From: an uncultured Desulfobulbaceae bacterium
GTDB taxonomy: Bacteria > Desulfobacterota > Desulfobulbia > Desulfobulbales > Desulfobulbaceae
DNA: 7,431 nt
Assembly: GCA_945787305.1 (NCBI GenBank)
Contig: CALZIH010000292.1
Coordinates: 1-7,431, forward strand
Direction of reading: 5' to 3'
The notes beneath the pieces are model-generated. The model ran no database searches. It saw nothing but the letters and a program-made list of their open reading frames with translations, and was not told the origin of the DNA. Shown here one piece after another: positions 1 to 6,673 of this stretch; the first letter of the stretch is position 1; each line of letters opens with the position of its first letter. A program made the position numbers and the translations under genes.

Positions 1-57
1 AGCCGACCCTTTTTCATTGAATTTGTATTGAATCAATAAGGCAATCGTTACAGCCTC

Positions 58-1473
58 TCACATAATCGTTTTTACAGCCGTATCGGCGATAGCCACGAAC
101 TTGGACGGCAGCGAGCCCATCAGGACGATAAGCATCACCAGGACAACGCCTGTTGCCTTGATCAGGCCATTTACCTCTACGTTTTCACGATCTTCATCAT
201 CTTCGGTATAGGCCGCCTTGACAACGGAAAGATAGTAGTAGATTGCAATGGCGGTATTAAACGCTGCCAGAATAACCAGAGTCAAGTGTCCAAGTTTCAG
301 TGCTCCTGTAAGCAGCATGAACTTACCCATGAAACCGACCATGGGGGGTATGCCTCCAAGGGCAAACAGGCTGACGGCAAGAACAAAGGCCAGAACAGGT
401 TGCCGCTTATGCAGGCCGTTGAGATCTTTGATCTGTACATTCTCACCCTCTACCGAGACATTGGAGATAACCAGGAAACAGGCCAGATTCATCAACACAT
501 AACCGGCGATATAAAAAATGGCGGTCGCATAGCCATCAGCCTGCATGGTAAGTAAACCCAGGACGATAAAACCTGCATGCGAGATTCCGGAAAACCCGAG
601 CATTCGTTTAATATCCTTTTGGATCAAGGCACACAGATTACCGTAAAACATGGAGGCGAGTGCCATGACGATAAAGATATTGACTATAAGATCAGGATTG
701 CCTGTGGGCAGGGTCATGAACCTGATCAACAGCGCAACAGCGCCGAGTTTAGGAACGGTGGCAATAAAACCAGTGGTCTCGTTGGAAGCGCCCTCATAAA
801 TATCAGGCACCCAGAAATGCATGGGAAAAACAGCCAACTTGTAGAAAAACCCACCCAAAACCATTATTACGGCGAACAGGACTGCAGGTTGGGACGAGGC
901 CATTTCAAGGGCCGGCACGATGTCTTTGATATATGTGGTACCGGAGAGACCGAAGAGATAGCTCATACCAAAGAGCATGAATCCGGTGGCCATAACGCCA
1001 AAGAGGATGTATTTGATTCCAGCTTCCATCTGCTCGCGGATGCCGCTGCGATCGTCTCGCATGGGTACCAGGAGATAAAGCGCAAAGGAAGAGAGTTCTA
1101 GAGAGACGAACAGGGTTATCAGCTCGACTGAACTGACAAGCATCATCAGACCAAGACCACTGAGAAAGAGAAACATATAATATTCAGGGCGGATTGAAAG
1201 GTCTATCCCTTTAAGATTCTGACCGAAAATCGTCACCACACAGAGCGCAAAGGCAATCATCAGCTTAAAAAGCTGCGAATAGAGATCGATCTCATAGCTG
1301 CCGTAAAACATTGTTGTCTTCTGACAGTAACAGATGATTGTGGCGAGCAGCGTGAGAAAGCCAAAAAAGACGGCAGTGTTTTTAACCTGAATGCTGTCCA
1401 GCGATTTACTGAGGCTGAGAGCAAAAAATGCCAAGGCTCCAGCAATAAGCGCTAATTCGGGTAGAATAGCCAT
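58..1473 (-). CDS. nuoN: NADH-quinone oxidoreductase subunit N (antiporter-like membrane subunit)
   Basis: This 471-aa polytopic membrane protein is the antiporter-like subunit that sits next to NuoK in the complex I membrane arm and carries out one ion-translocation step. The family's charged residues are all present: Glu126 in TM5 (LFVSLELSSF), Lys212 in the broken TM7 before a P-x-H-x-W-x-P motif (YKLAVFPMHFWVP), Lys242 in TM8 (PKLGAV) and Lys384 in TM12 (GFMGKFML). By family knowledge these match E. coli NuoN Glu133, Lys217, Lys247 and Lys395. The length is normal for NuoN. An acidic stretch (residues 423-433, TEDDEDRE) lies in a loop between late helices. The ATG at 1473 follows AGGAAAGG at 1481-1488 with good spacing. 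It is the last gene visible in the operon, 82 bp after nuoM. Only 57 bp remain downstream, with no clear terminator. Assignment is confident. Confidence 0.96.
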   Translation of the reverse strand: MAILPELALIAGALAFFALSLSKSLDSIQVKNTAVFFGFLTLLATIICYCQKTTMFYGSYEIDLYSQLFKLMIAFALCVVTIFGQNLKGIDLSIRPEYYMFLFLSGLGLMMLVSSVELITLFVSLELSSFALYLLVPMRDDRSGIREQMEAGIKYILFGVMATGFMLFGMSYLFGLSGTTYIKDIVPALEMASSQPAVLFAVIMVLGGFFYKLAVFPMHFWVPDIYEGASNETTGFIATVPKLGAVALLIRFMTLPTGNPDLIVNIFIVMALASMFYGNLCALIQKDIKRMLGFSGISHAGFIVLGLLTMQADGYATAIFYIAGYVLMNLACFLVISNVSVEGENVQIKDLNGLHKRQPVLAFVLAVSLFALGGIPPMVGFMGKFMLLTGALKLGHLTLVILAAFNTAIAIYYYLSVVKAAYTEDDEDRENVEVNGLIKATGVVLVMLIVLMGSLPSKFVAIADTAVKTIM

Positions 1474-1480
1474 TGGTATT

Positions 1481-1488
1481 CCTTTCCT
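1481..1488 (-). promoter_or_regulatory. Ribosome binding site of nuoN
   Basis: AGGAAAGG on the minus strand ends 7 nt before the ATG at 1473. It supports that start and independent initiation of nuoN, which is not coupled to the distant nuoM stop. Confidence 0.7.
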
Positions 1489-1503
1489 TATGAGTGTTTC
1501 AGA

Positions 1504-1533
1504 GGCCGTCGACTCCTATCAGTGCTAACGGCC
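1504..1533. repeat. Inverted repeat (possible mRNA hairpin) in the nuoM-nuoN gap
   Basis: The 82-bp gap between nuoM and nuoN contains a perfect 6-bp inverted repeat, GGCCGT (1504-1509) and ACGGCC (1528-1533). A smaller ACT/AGT pair (1512-1514 and 1521-1523) lies inside it. In the transcript this could fold into an interrupted hairpin. No U-run follows on the minus strand, so it is not a typical intrinsic terminator. It could affect mRNA processing or the stability of the nuoN segment, but a chance match of this size cannot be excluded. Confidence 0.35.
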
Positions 1534-1555
1534 CGGATTAAATCTTCTCTTTTTA

Positions 1556-3070
1556 CTACCTAATCACTTCGGCAATTCCCTGTGCCTGCTGCCAGCCATG
1601 GAGCTGATCGAGCAGGTTTGCAACAGAGACATGCATCATATCAATAAACGGTTGTGGACCGAGCCCAATCCAGAAAACAAAGATAAGAAACGGCAGCAAC
1701 ACAACGATTTCACGAATACTTAAATCCTTTAAATAGGACTGGTCTGGATTGTTCTCTGTTCCGTATACCACTTTCTGCAACATGCGCAGCATGTAGGCGG
1801 CGGCAAGTACTGCTCCGGGAATGGATGCCAGAGCCAGGGTCTTATTAAACTCAAAGGTACCGGCGATAATCAGGAACTCACCAATAAAGGAGTTTGTTCC
1901 CGGGAAACCAAAGGAGGACAGGGAAAAGATCACAAGAAAGGTGGCATACCAGGGCATGAATTTACCACACCCCTGGGCCATGGACAGCTCACGGCTATGA
2001 GTCCGTTCATAAATCATACCCACGCAGAGGAACAATGCACCGGTTGTCACACCGTGGTTGATCATCTGCATGATCGAACCCTCAACCCCGTTGGTGTTGA
2101 GAACAAAGATACCCAGTGTGACAAAGCCCATATGACCGACTGAAGAATAGGCGATCAATTTTTTCATATCGTTTTGGGCAAGGGCTGTAAACCCACCATA
2201 AATTATGCCGGCAATGGATAGCCAAAGGATAAATGGTGCCAGGGCAAATGTAGCTTCAGGGGTGATGGGCAGGCAAAAGCGGAGCATACCGTAGGTACCC
2301 ATCTTCAACAAAACTGATGCCAGGATAACGGAACCGGCGGTAGGCGCCTCAACATGAGCGGCAGGTAACCAGGTGTGAAAAGGAAACATGGGTACCTTGA
2401 TGGCAAAGGCAAGAAAAAATGCCAGGAATACCAGAATCTGAAAGGTGCTTGAATAATTCTGCCACATCATGTCCGGGATAAAGAAACTGCCGGTTTTAAG
2501 ATACAGGGCAATAATTGCCACCAGCAACAGAATAGAACCTGTCAGGGTATAGAGAAAAAATTTGATGGAAGCATAAATCTTTCGTGGCCCGCCCCAGATG
2601 GCAATCAGCAGATACATGGGTATAAGCATGAATTCCCATAGGATGTAAAACAGGACAAAGTCCAGGGCCACAAAAACGCCGAGCATGGAGGTCTCCATGA
2701 TCAACAGACAGAACATGAAAGCCGTGATCCGGGTTTTGATATACTTCCAGGAGGCAAGCACACAAAACGGCATGATAAAGGTCGTCAGGATAACGAGCAG
2801 GATGGAGATACCATCCACGCCGACGATGTAATTAATGTTAAGCTGGGGTATCCAGGTGTATGCTTCGGCAAACTGGTACTTGGCCGTGGTATTATCAAAG
2901 CCGGTTATGAGCGGCACCGAGAACAGGGCGGTGAGGATGGTGACCACCATCGTCCACAACCTGGCAAATGACTCACCGGAGAAAAAGAACAGGACGACTG
3001 CCCCGGCAAGTGGGAGAAAAATCAGGAAACTGAGCAGGGGAAACCCCTCGTTAATGAGTAAACTGTCCAT
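1556..3070 (-). CDS. nuoM: NADH-quinone oxidoreductase subunit M (antiporter-like membrane subunit)
   Basis: This 504-aa membrane protein of about 14 helices is the central antiporter-like subunit of the complex I membrane arm. The diagnostic residues are visible: Glu146 in TM5 (ILWEFMLIPMYLLIAIWGG), Lys225 before the P-x-H-x-W-L-P motif (AIKVPMFPFHTWLP), Lys256 in TM8 (LLKMGTYG), His339 in the helix that breaks mid-membrane, and Glu398 in TM12 (NSFIGEFLII). A Glu rather than Lys in TM12 is the NuoM hallmark (E. coli Glu407) and separates it from NuoL, NuoN and MrpD types. The length is typical (E. coli NuoM 509 aa). The ATG at 3070 has AAGGAA at 3080-3085, directly after the stop of the NuoL-like gene, which leaves a 14-nt gap. 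Translation may therefore have depended partly on ribosomes finishing the upstream gene, which is broken here. Assignment is confident. Confidence 0.96.
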   Translation of the reverse strand: MDSLLINEGFPLLSFLIFLPLAGAVVLFFFSGESFARLWTMVVTILTALFSVPLITGFDNTTAKYQFAEAYTWIPQLNINYIVGVDGISILLVILTTFIMPFCVLASWKYIKTRITAFMFCLLIMETSMLGVFVALDFVLFYILWEFMLIPMYLLIAIWGGPRKIYASIKFFLYTLTGSILLLVAIIALYLKTGSFFIPDMMWQNYSSTFQILVFLAFFLAFAIKVPMFPFHTWLPAAHVEAPTAGSVILASVLLKMGTYGMLRFCLPITPEATFALAPFILWLSIAGIIYGGFTALAQNDMKKLIAYSSVGHMGFVTLGIFVLNTNGVEGSIMQMINHGVTTGALFLCVGMIYERTHSRELSMAQGCGKFMPWYATFLVIFSLSSFGFPGTNSFIGEFLIIAGTFEFNKTLALASIPGAVLAAAYMLRMLQKVVYGTENNPDQSYLKDLSIREIVVLLPFLIFVFWIGLGPQPFIDMMHVSVANLLDQLHGWQQAQGIAEVIR

Positions 3071-3079
3071 TCCCTACAA

Positions 3080-3085
3080 TTCCTT
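3080..3085 (-). promoter_or_regulatory. Ribosome binding site of nuoM, adjoining the upstream stop codon
   Basis: AAGGAA on the minus strand shares its first base with the TAA stop (3087-3085) of the NuoL-like gene and lies 9 nt before the nuoM ATG. This arrangement suits termination-reinitiation coupling. The last fragment of the broken gene still ends at this stop. Confidence 0.65.
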
Positions 3086-3911
3086 TATGAAAGTTGAAAA
3101 AGTATATAGCTGACCAGGACGATGGCGGCAAAAGATGCCGCATAAAAGAGCGTCACCTGGATCTGACCACTCTGCAACAGGCGAACCTTGCCGCCAAGCG
3201 CACGTACCGATCGTGCTATACCGTCTACTACTCCGTCGATACCATGCCAGTCAAACCAGCTCCAGAACTTAGCTGTTGACATCAGCGTACCAAGACCGAC
3301 GACCCTGTATACTTCACCCCAGGCCGTATCGAACCATTGGAGCGGGTTCTTGACAAACCACAGGAATCCCCTGCCGGCCATGCGATAGAACCAGTCCATA
3401 TCCAGACAGATCCTGTCAACCGGCTGCAGGTATTTCTTGAGCCAAAAGAAGGCAAGTGCGGCAAAACCCATGAGTTGTAGTGTTTCTGCAAGATGGTACA
3501 GGTCAAATGGAGAGTAATGGACCTCATAGGGCAGGAGGCTGTACAAAAAGGCTGGAGCGGAACCGACCATGATACAAAAAGCTGACCCCAAGGCCATGGC
3601 CATCATCATATTCCAGGTCGGATCGGCTGCCTTCTCCCAGGTCTCGTCACTGCAATTGTTGGGACCGAAGAAAAGGAAATAAGGCAGCTTGAGGCCGTTA
3701 TACATGAAGGTGCCGGTGGCACCGAACATCAACAGCCAGGCAGCCCAATTAAGATGGGTTTCAAAGCCGGCGCCTATAATCATCCCTTTTGATACGTATG
3801 CCGCAAAAAACGGGGCGGCGGAGATGGAAAGACAACCGATAATGGTAAAGAAAAAGGTGCCGGGCATTTTTTTATAAAGACCGCCAAGCTCTGTAAACTT
3901 TGACTTGCCGG

Positions 3912-3927
3912 TCATGTACAGTACAGG
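3912..3927 (-). other. Internal deletion junction with a GTACA tandem repeat
   Basis: The middle fragment ends SQVGYLYCT-stop, and the homologous sequence resumes at once in another frame as VLYMTGKSKF. In the intact MrpD-like protein of the same window, 36 residues lie between the matching Tyr (Y328) and Ile (I365). They include His347, His351 and Lys355. About 105 bp is therefore absent here. The plus strand reads GTACAGTACA at 3916-3925, a 5-bp tandem repeat exactly at the junction, which suggests joining at short homology. The stop TGA (3914-3912) and the Met codon of the last fragment (3915-3913) happen to overlap as ATGA. Confidence 0.8.
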
Positions 3928-4339
3928 TAGCCGACCTGGGAAACAATGGACCAGGCCAGTAATTTACGAATATCGTTTTCCATGACCGCATAGATCACAC
4001 CATACAAGGCCATGGCGACACCAAGGACGACGAGAATATCCATGCCGGCACAGGAACGGGCAAGAGTATAAACAGCAGTCTTGGTGGTAAAGGCACACAT
4101 GAAGACCGCACCGTTAAAAGAGGCCTCGGAATAGGCATCGGGAAGCCATGAATGCAAGGGTACGACGGCTGCGTTCAAAGCAAAACCGATCATAATCAGC
4201 CAGGTGTACAGCTCAGGATTTTTGACATCAAGGAGGTTGAAGGCAATATCGCCGACAGCCTGGTAGCGGAGCATGATTCCGGCAAGGAGTACGACGCCAC
4301 CGATGGTGTGAATCAGCAGATAACGGTAACCGCAGGCAA

Positions 4340-4356
4340 GGGACTGCGGGCCCTTC
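4340..4356 (-). other. Frameshift site in the NuoL-like gene
   Basis: The reading frame that gives FLIWEG is correct down to about 4351. From about 4343 the homologous sequence (QSLACGYRYLLIHTIGG) continues in another frame, which is closed just upstream by a TGA at 4364-4362. Without a shift, translation runs through 40 non-homologous residues to a stop at 4228. From the TM5 Glu to the aromatic residue opening the next helix there are 25 residues in both the MrpD-like protein and NuoM of this window, but only 23 here if one base is removed. A loss of 5 bases at or next to the GGGCCC at 4348-4353 would restore both frame and spacing. A one-base gain or two-base loss would restore the frame only. 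Confidence 0.8.
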
Positions 4357-4771
4357 CCAGATCAGAAAGACCGAGCCAAAGGCCATCATTTCCCAGAACA
4401 AAAAGACAGTCAGGTAATCACCGGCGTAAATGGTGCCCAGGGAACCGGCAACATAGAACCATGCCGCCATATGTTCACCTGCTTTGTCTACATGCAGACC
4501 ATACAAGGTGCCGATAACCGCCATTACAGCCATAATATAGGCAAAGACAGTGGACAGCTTATCAACACGGCCAAAGACCAGTTGCCAGTCCATAAACTGA
4601 TAGGTAGCAAACTCACCGCTTAAAAAACTGTTGGAAACGACGGCTAACAGTGCCAACAGGGGCACGATGAAGAGAAAAGGTTTGCGTAGCGGCCCCCTGA
4701 CAAATGGGACCAACAGGGCACCGATAATCATGACCAGTGCGGGATGAATGAAGTTGGCTGACATGCTCTTA

Positions 4772-4777
4772 TTCCTC
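4772..4777 (-). promoter_or_regulatory. Ribosome binding site of the NuoL-like gene
   Basis: GAGGAA on the minus strand lies 7 nt before the ATG at 4764, inside the 41-bp gap after the 93-aa gene. It supports this start and shows that the initiation signals of the broken gene remain intact. Confidence 0.7.
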
Positions 4778-4805
4778 GTTAACTCTTTTCAGATAAGCAG
4801 TAAGT

Positions 4806-5087
4806 TCAAGAATCCGAAGAAGTACAATCATCCTTCAGCGGGCATTCGTAATAGTCGGTCCTGGTCTGGATTCCTGAGCGTCCGTACCAGTAGGCAACGC
4901 CGATTATGACTGCAGCGGCAACAAAGCCAAACAACGACCAATAAAAAGGTATGTTCTGTTCGACCCAGGTATGGGCATGGCTTTTGTCCACCATCAGGGC
5001 GAATACGGCTATCAGTGCGAGCAGGCAGTAACAGACAAAGATTACGGTCTTGATCCGCTCCTGCAGGTAATCAATGAGTTTAATCAT
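4806..5087 (-). CDS. Small two-helix membrane protein, putative accessory subunit of the complex I membrane arm
   Basis: This is a 93-aa protein with two predicted membrane helices (about residues 14-33 and 49-68). A short loop holding KSHAH and NIPFYWSLFGF joins them. The charged tail contains TRTDYYE (residues 75-81) and two cysteines (82 and 87). From memory, similar small proteins (HAH loop, IP..WSLFGF, C-terminal DYYE/DYYD) occur beside Mrp-type antiporter subunits in deltaproteobacterial nuo and related clusters. No function is established that I know of. Its ATG overlaps the stop of the MrpD-like gene by 4 bp (ATGA, 5084-5087), and an AGGAG lies inside that gene, so the two are probably made together at matched amounts. 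This suggests it binds or helps assemble the MrpD-like subunit. It does not look like MrpF, MrpG, NuoA or NuoK. The gene call is firm and the role is inferred. Confidence 0.85.
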   Translation of the reverse strand: MIKLIDYLQERIKTVIFVCYCLLALIAVFALMVDKSHAHTWVEQNIPFYWSLFGFVAAAVIIGVAYWYGRSGIQTRTDYYECPLKDDCTSSDS

Positions 5088-6586
5088 CCTTTTACTCCTG
5101 TCACCATTGTTACAAATTGCATCATAAAGTCAGGATTGATGCCGATATACACGGAAATTGTTACCGCAATAAGAATCGGGATCAGCATGGACAACGGTGC
5201 TTCCTTGATCCCGGGTTTTGTTCCCTCTGGAGGTTTACCGAAAAACGCCTTATAGGTGACCGGGGCAAAGTAACCGACATTGAGTACGGTTGAAGTGATC
5301 AGGATCAGCAGAATCCCAATCTGATGTGCTTCCATGGAGCCGACCAGCAGTAACCACTTGGACACGAACCCGGCCACCGGCGGCGCCCCGATCATCGAAA
5401 GCGAGGCAACGGCAAAGGCGCCGAAGGTAAAAGGCATTTTTCGACCCAGCCCACTCATCTCGGATATGTATTTTTTATGAGCGGCAATGTAGATGGCACC
5501 GGCGCAAAAAAAGAGGGTGATTTTAGAAAAGCCGTGATTGACGATATGGATCAGTCCACCATGAATACCCTTTGGCGTCAACAGGGCCACACCGAGTATG
5601 ATGTACGACAACTGGCTGACCGTTGAATAGGCGAGCCTGGCTTTCAGGTTGTCCTTGGACAAGGCAATGACCGAGGCCATGATAATGGTAAAGCCGACAA
5701 AGTATGCTGTCGGAATACCAAGATTCAGCATATTCATGGTATCGACGCCAAAGACATAGAGCATGGTCCGAGTGGTGCAGAACACGCCGACCTTAACAAC
5801 GGCAACCGCATGGAGCAAGGCGGAGACCGGAGTCGGTGCAACCATGGCGCCCGGCAACCAATGATGGAGCGGCATGATACCGTTTTTGGCAAAGCCGAGG
5901 ATGCAGAAGCAATAGAGCATCACGATTACCCAGGACTGGGTATCGGCCGGAAACATACCGGTGAAGATATTGTGCGGAAAATCAAGGTTGCCGACCAGGA
6001 CATAAATCAGGATCAATGCAGGCAACAGGAACATCTTGGCGGTGGTTGTCAGGTAAATGAGGTACTTTCGCCCGCCGGAATAGCCTTCTTCATCCTGGTG
6101 GTGGGCAACTAGTGGGTAGGTGCAGACGGAAACAATCTCGTAAAAAAGGTAGAGTGTAAAGAGGTTATCAGAGAGAGCAACACCGATGGCACCGAAAATC
6201 GCCAGGGCAAAACAGGCGTTAAACCTGGTCTGGCAGGGTTCATCATGGGCCCGCATATATCCCATGGAGTAGAACACCGCAATCACCCACAGCGAGGAGG
6301 CGACCATGGCAAAGATCATGGAAAAGCCATCGGCACGCAGGGTGATGGAAAGGCCCGGCAAGATATTGAAGATGGGATAGACCAGCGTCTGTCCGGCTTT
6401 CAGTGCAGGAATAAAGGACAGAACAATGATAAAGAGCAGTATTGAGGAGCATGAAGAGATGAATTCCCTGATATTGGGATGATTCTTCAACGTCATGACC
6501 ACCAGACTTCCGATAAGCGGTATCATCACCGCCAAGCCGAGGTTGGGTTCTGTCACAATATTAGCAGCAGTGGAAACAGCTTCCAT
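5084..6586 (-). CDS. MrpD/NuoL-type proton- or cation-translocating subunit (extra antiporter-like subunit)
   Basis: This intact 500-aa polytopic protein belongs to the proton-conducting transporter family shared by complex I and Mrp Na+/H+ antiporters. It has Glu150 in TM5 (LYLFYEIVSVCTYPLV), Lys234 before P-x-H-x-W-L-P (FAKNGIMPLHHWLP), Lys265 in TM8 (VAVVKVGVF), His347, His351 and Lys355 in the broken helix (HIVNHGFSKITLFF) and Lys410 in TM12 (GFVSKWLL). Lys in TM12 rules out NuoM. At 500 aa, ending soon after TM14, it lacks NuoL's lateral helix, so MrpD-like is the best description. It is in the place where nuoL normally stands, after nuoK, yet a second NuoL-like gene follows. It is probably an added ion channel in the membrane arm. 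The start ATG at 6586 follows AAGGGA at 6593-6598. An 87-bp gap separates it from nuoK. Family membership is certain; its subunit role in the complex is inferred. Confidence 0.92.
   Translation of the reverse strand: MEAVSTAANIVTEPNLGLAVMIPLIGSLVVMTLKNHPNIREFISSCSSILLFIIVLSFIPALKAGQTLVYPIFNILPGLSITLRADGFSMIFAMVASSLWVIAVFYSMGYMRAHDEPCQTRFNACFALAIFGAIGVALSDNLFTLYLFYEIVSVCTYPLVAHHQDEEGYSGGRKYLIYLTTTAKMFLLPALILIYVLVGNLDFPHNIFTGMFPADTQSWVIVMLYCFCILGFAKNGIMPLHHWLPGAMVAPTPVSALLHAVAVVKVGVFCTTRTMLYVFGVDTMNMLNLGIPTAYFVGFTIIMASVIALSKDNLKARLAYSTVSQLSYIILGVALLTPKGIHGGLIHIVNHGFSKITLFFCAGAIYIAAHKKYISEMSGLGRKMPFTFGAFAVASLSMIGAPPVAGFVSKWLLLVGSMEAHQIGILLILITSTVLNVGYFAPVTYKAFFGKPPEGTKPGIKEAPLSMLIPILIAVTISVYIGINPDFMMQFVTMVTGVKG
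5094..5100 (-). promoter_or_regulatory. Ribosome binding site of the 93-aa gene, within the upstream coding region
   Basis: CAGGAGT on the minus strand sits in the last codons of the MrpD-like gene, 6 nt before the ATG at 5087. Together with the ATGA overlap this indicates translational coupling. Confidence 0.7.
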
Positions 6587-6673
6587 AATTAATCCCTTAC
6601 CGTGTAATGGGTAATAGTCCCTGGTTGCATAAATCAGTGTTTACGTTCATACCTTCAGATCTTTCGACCATTG
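6587..6673 (-). other. Gap between nuoK and the MrpD-like gene
   Basis: This 87-bp stretch is the longest gap in the operon. It holds the AAGGGA ribosome binding site of the MrpD-like gene and a 24-codon open frame (ATG at 6671, TAA at 6599-6597). That frame has no convincing Shine-Dalgarno sequence of its own. I see no strong hairpin, promoter or terminator in it. Confidence 0.5.

Larger units (their letters stand above)
3085..4764 (-). pseudogene. Broken NuoL-like/MrpD-type antiporter subunit of complex I (two lesions)
   Basis: One antiporter-like gene is split over three frames: 4764 to about 4350, about 4350 to 3912, and 3915 to 3085. The N-terminal part carries the TM5 Glu125 (LFWEMMAFG). 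The middle part carries P-x-H-x-W-L-P (VVPLHSWLPDAY), the TM8 Lys (FTTKTAVY) and the conserved IRKLLAWSIVSQVGY. The C-terminal part carries LGGLYKKMP and the TM12 Lys (YVSKGM). It then has about 95 residues of amphipathic character (DWFYR, IDGVVDGIARSVRALGG, LLQSGQIQ) before a final helix, which is the NuoL layout of lateral helix plus TM16. Joined and repaired it would be near 595 aa, close to NuoL (613 aa in E. coli). The first lesion is a frameshift near 4340-4356. The second is an out-of-frame loss of about 35 codons near 3915-3925. The TM7 Lys is Asn (codon 4175-4173). The start ATG at 4764 follows GAGGAA at 4772-4777. The preserved motifs imply a recent lesion or a sequence error. Confidence 0.85.

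Noticed and set aside
16..37. Two ATTGAAT direct repeats 11 bp apart, the second within the small palindrome ATTGAATCAAT
   Set aside because: The sequence is short, AT-rich and lies after the last gene. There is no evidence of an operator or terminator, and the neighbouring sequence is not visible.
577..1101. A 174-codon open frame on the plus strand
   Set aside because: It lies wholly antisense to nuoN, whose protein is clearly conserved. Its translation is rich in charged and polar residues with no recognisable domain, as expected for a shadow frame.
4152..4517. A 121-codon plus-strand open frame over the broken NuoL-like gene
   Set aside because: It is antisense to well-conserved antiporter sequence and resembles no protein family that I recognise.
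3085..4764. The three frames read as three separate small membrane proteins
   Set aside because: Together they match one antiporter-like protein in order, each breaking in the middle of conserved sequence, so a single broken gene is the simpler reading.
6597..6671. A 24-codon open frame in the nuoK to MrpD-like gap, a possible leader peptide
   Set aside because: It has no clear Shine-Dalgarno sequence and no attenuator-like hairpin or codon bias, and a chance open frame of this size is common.
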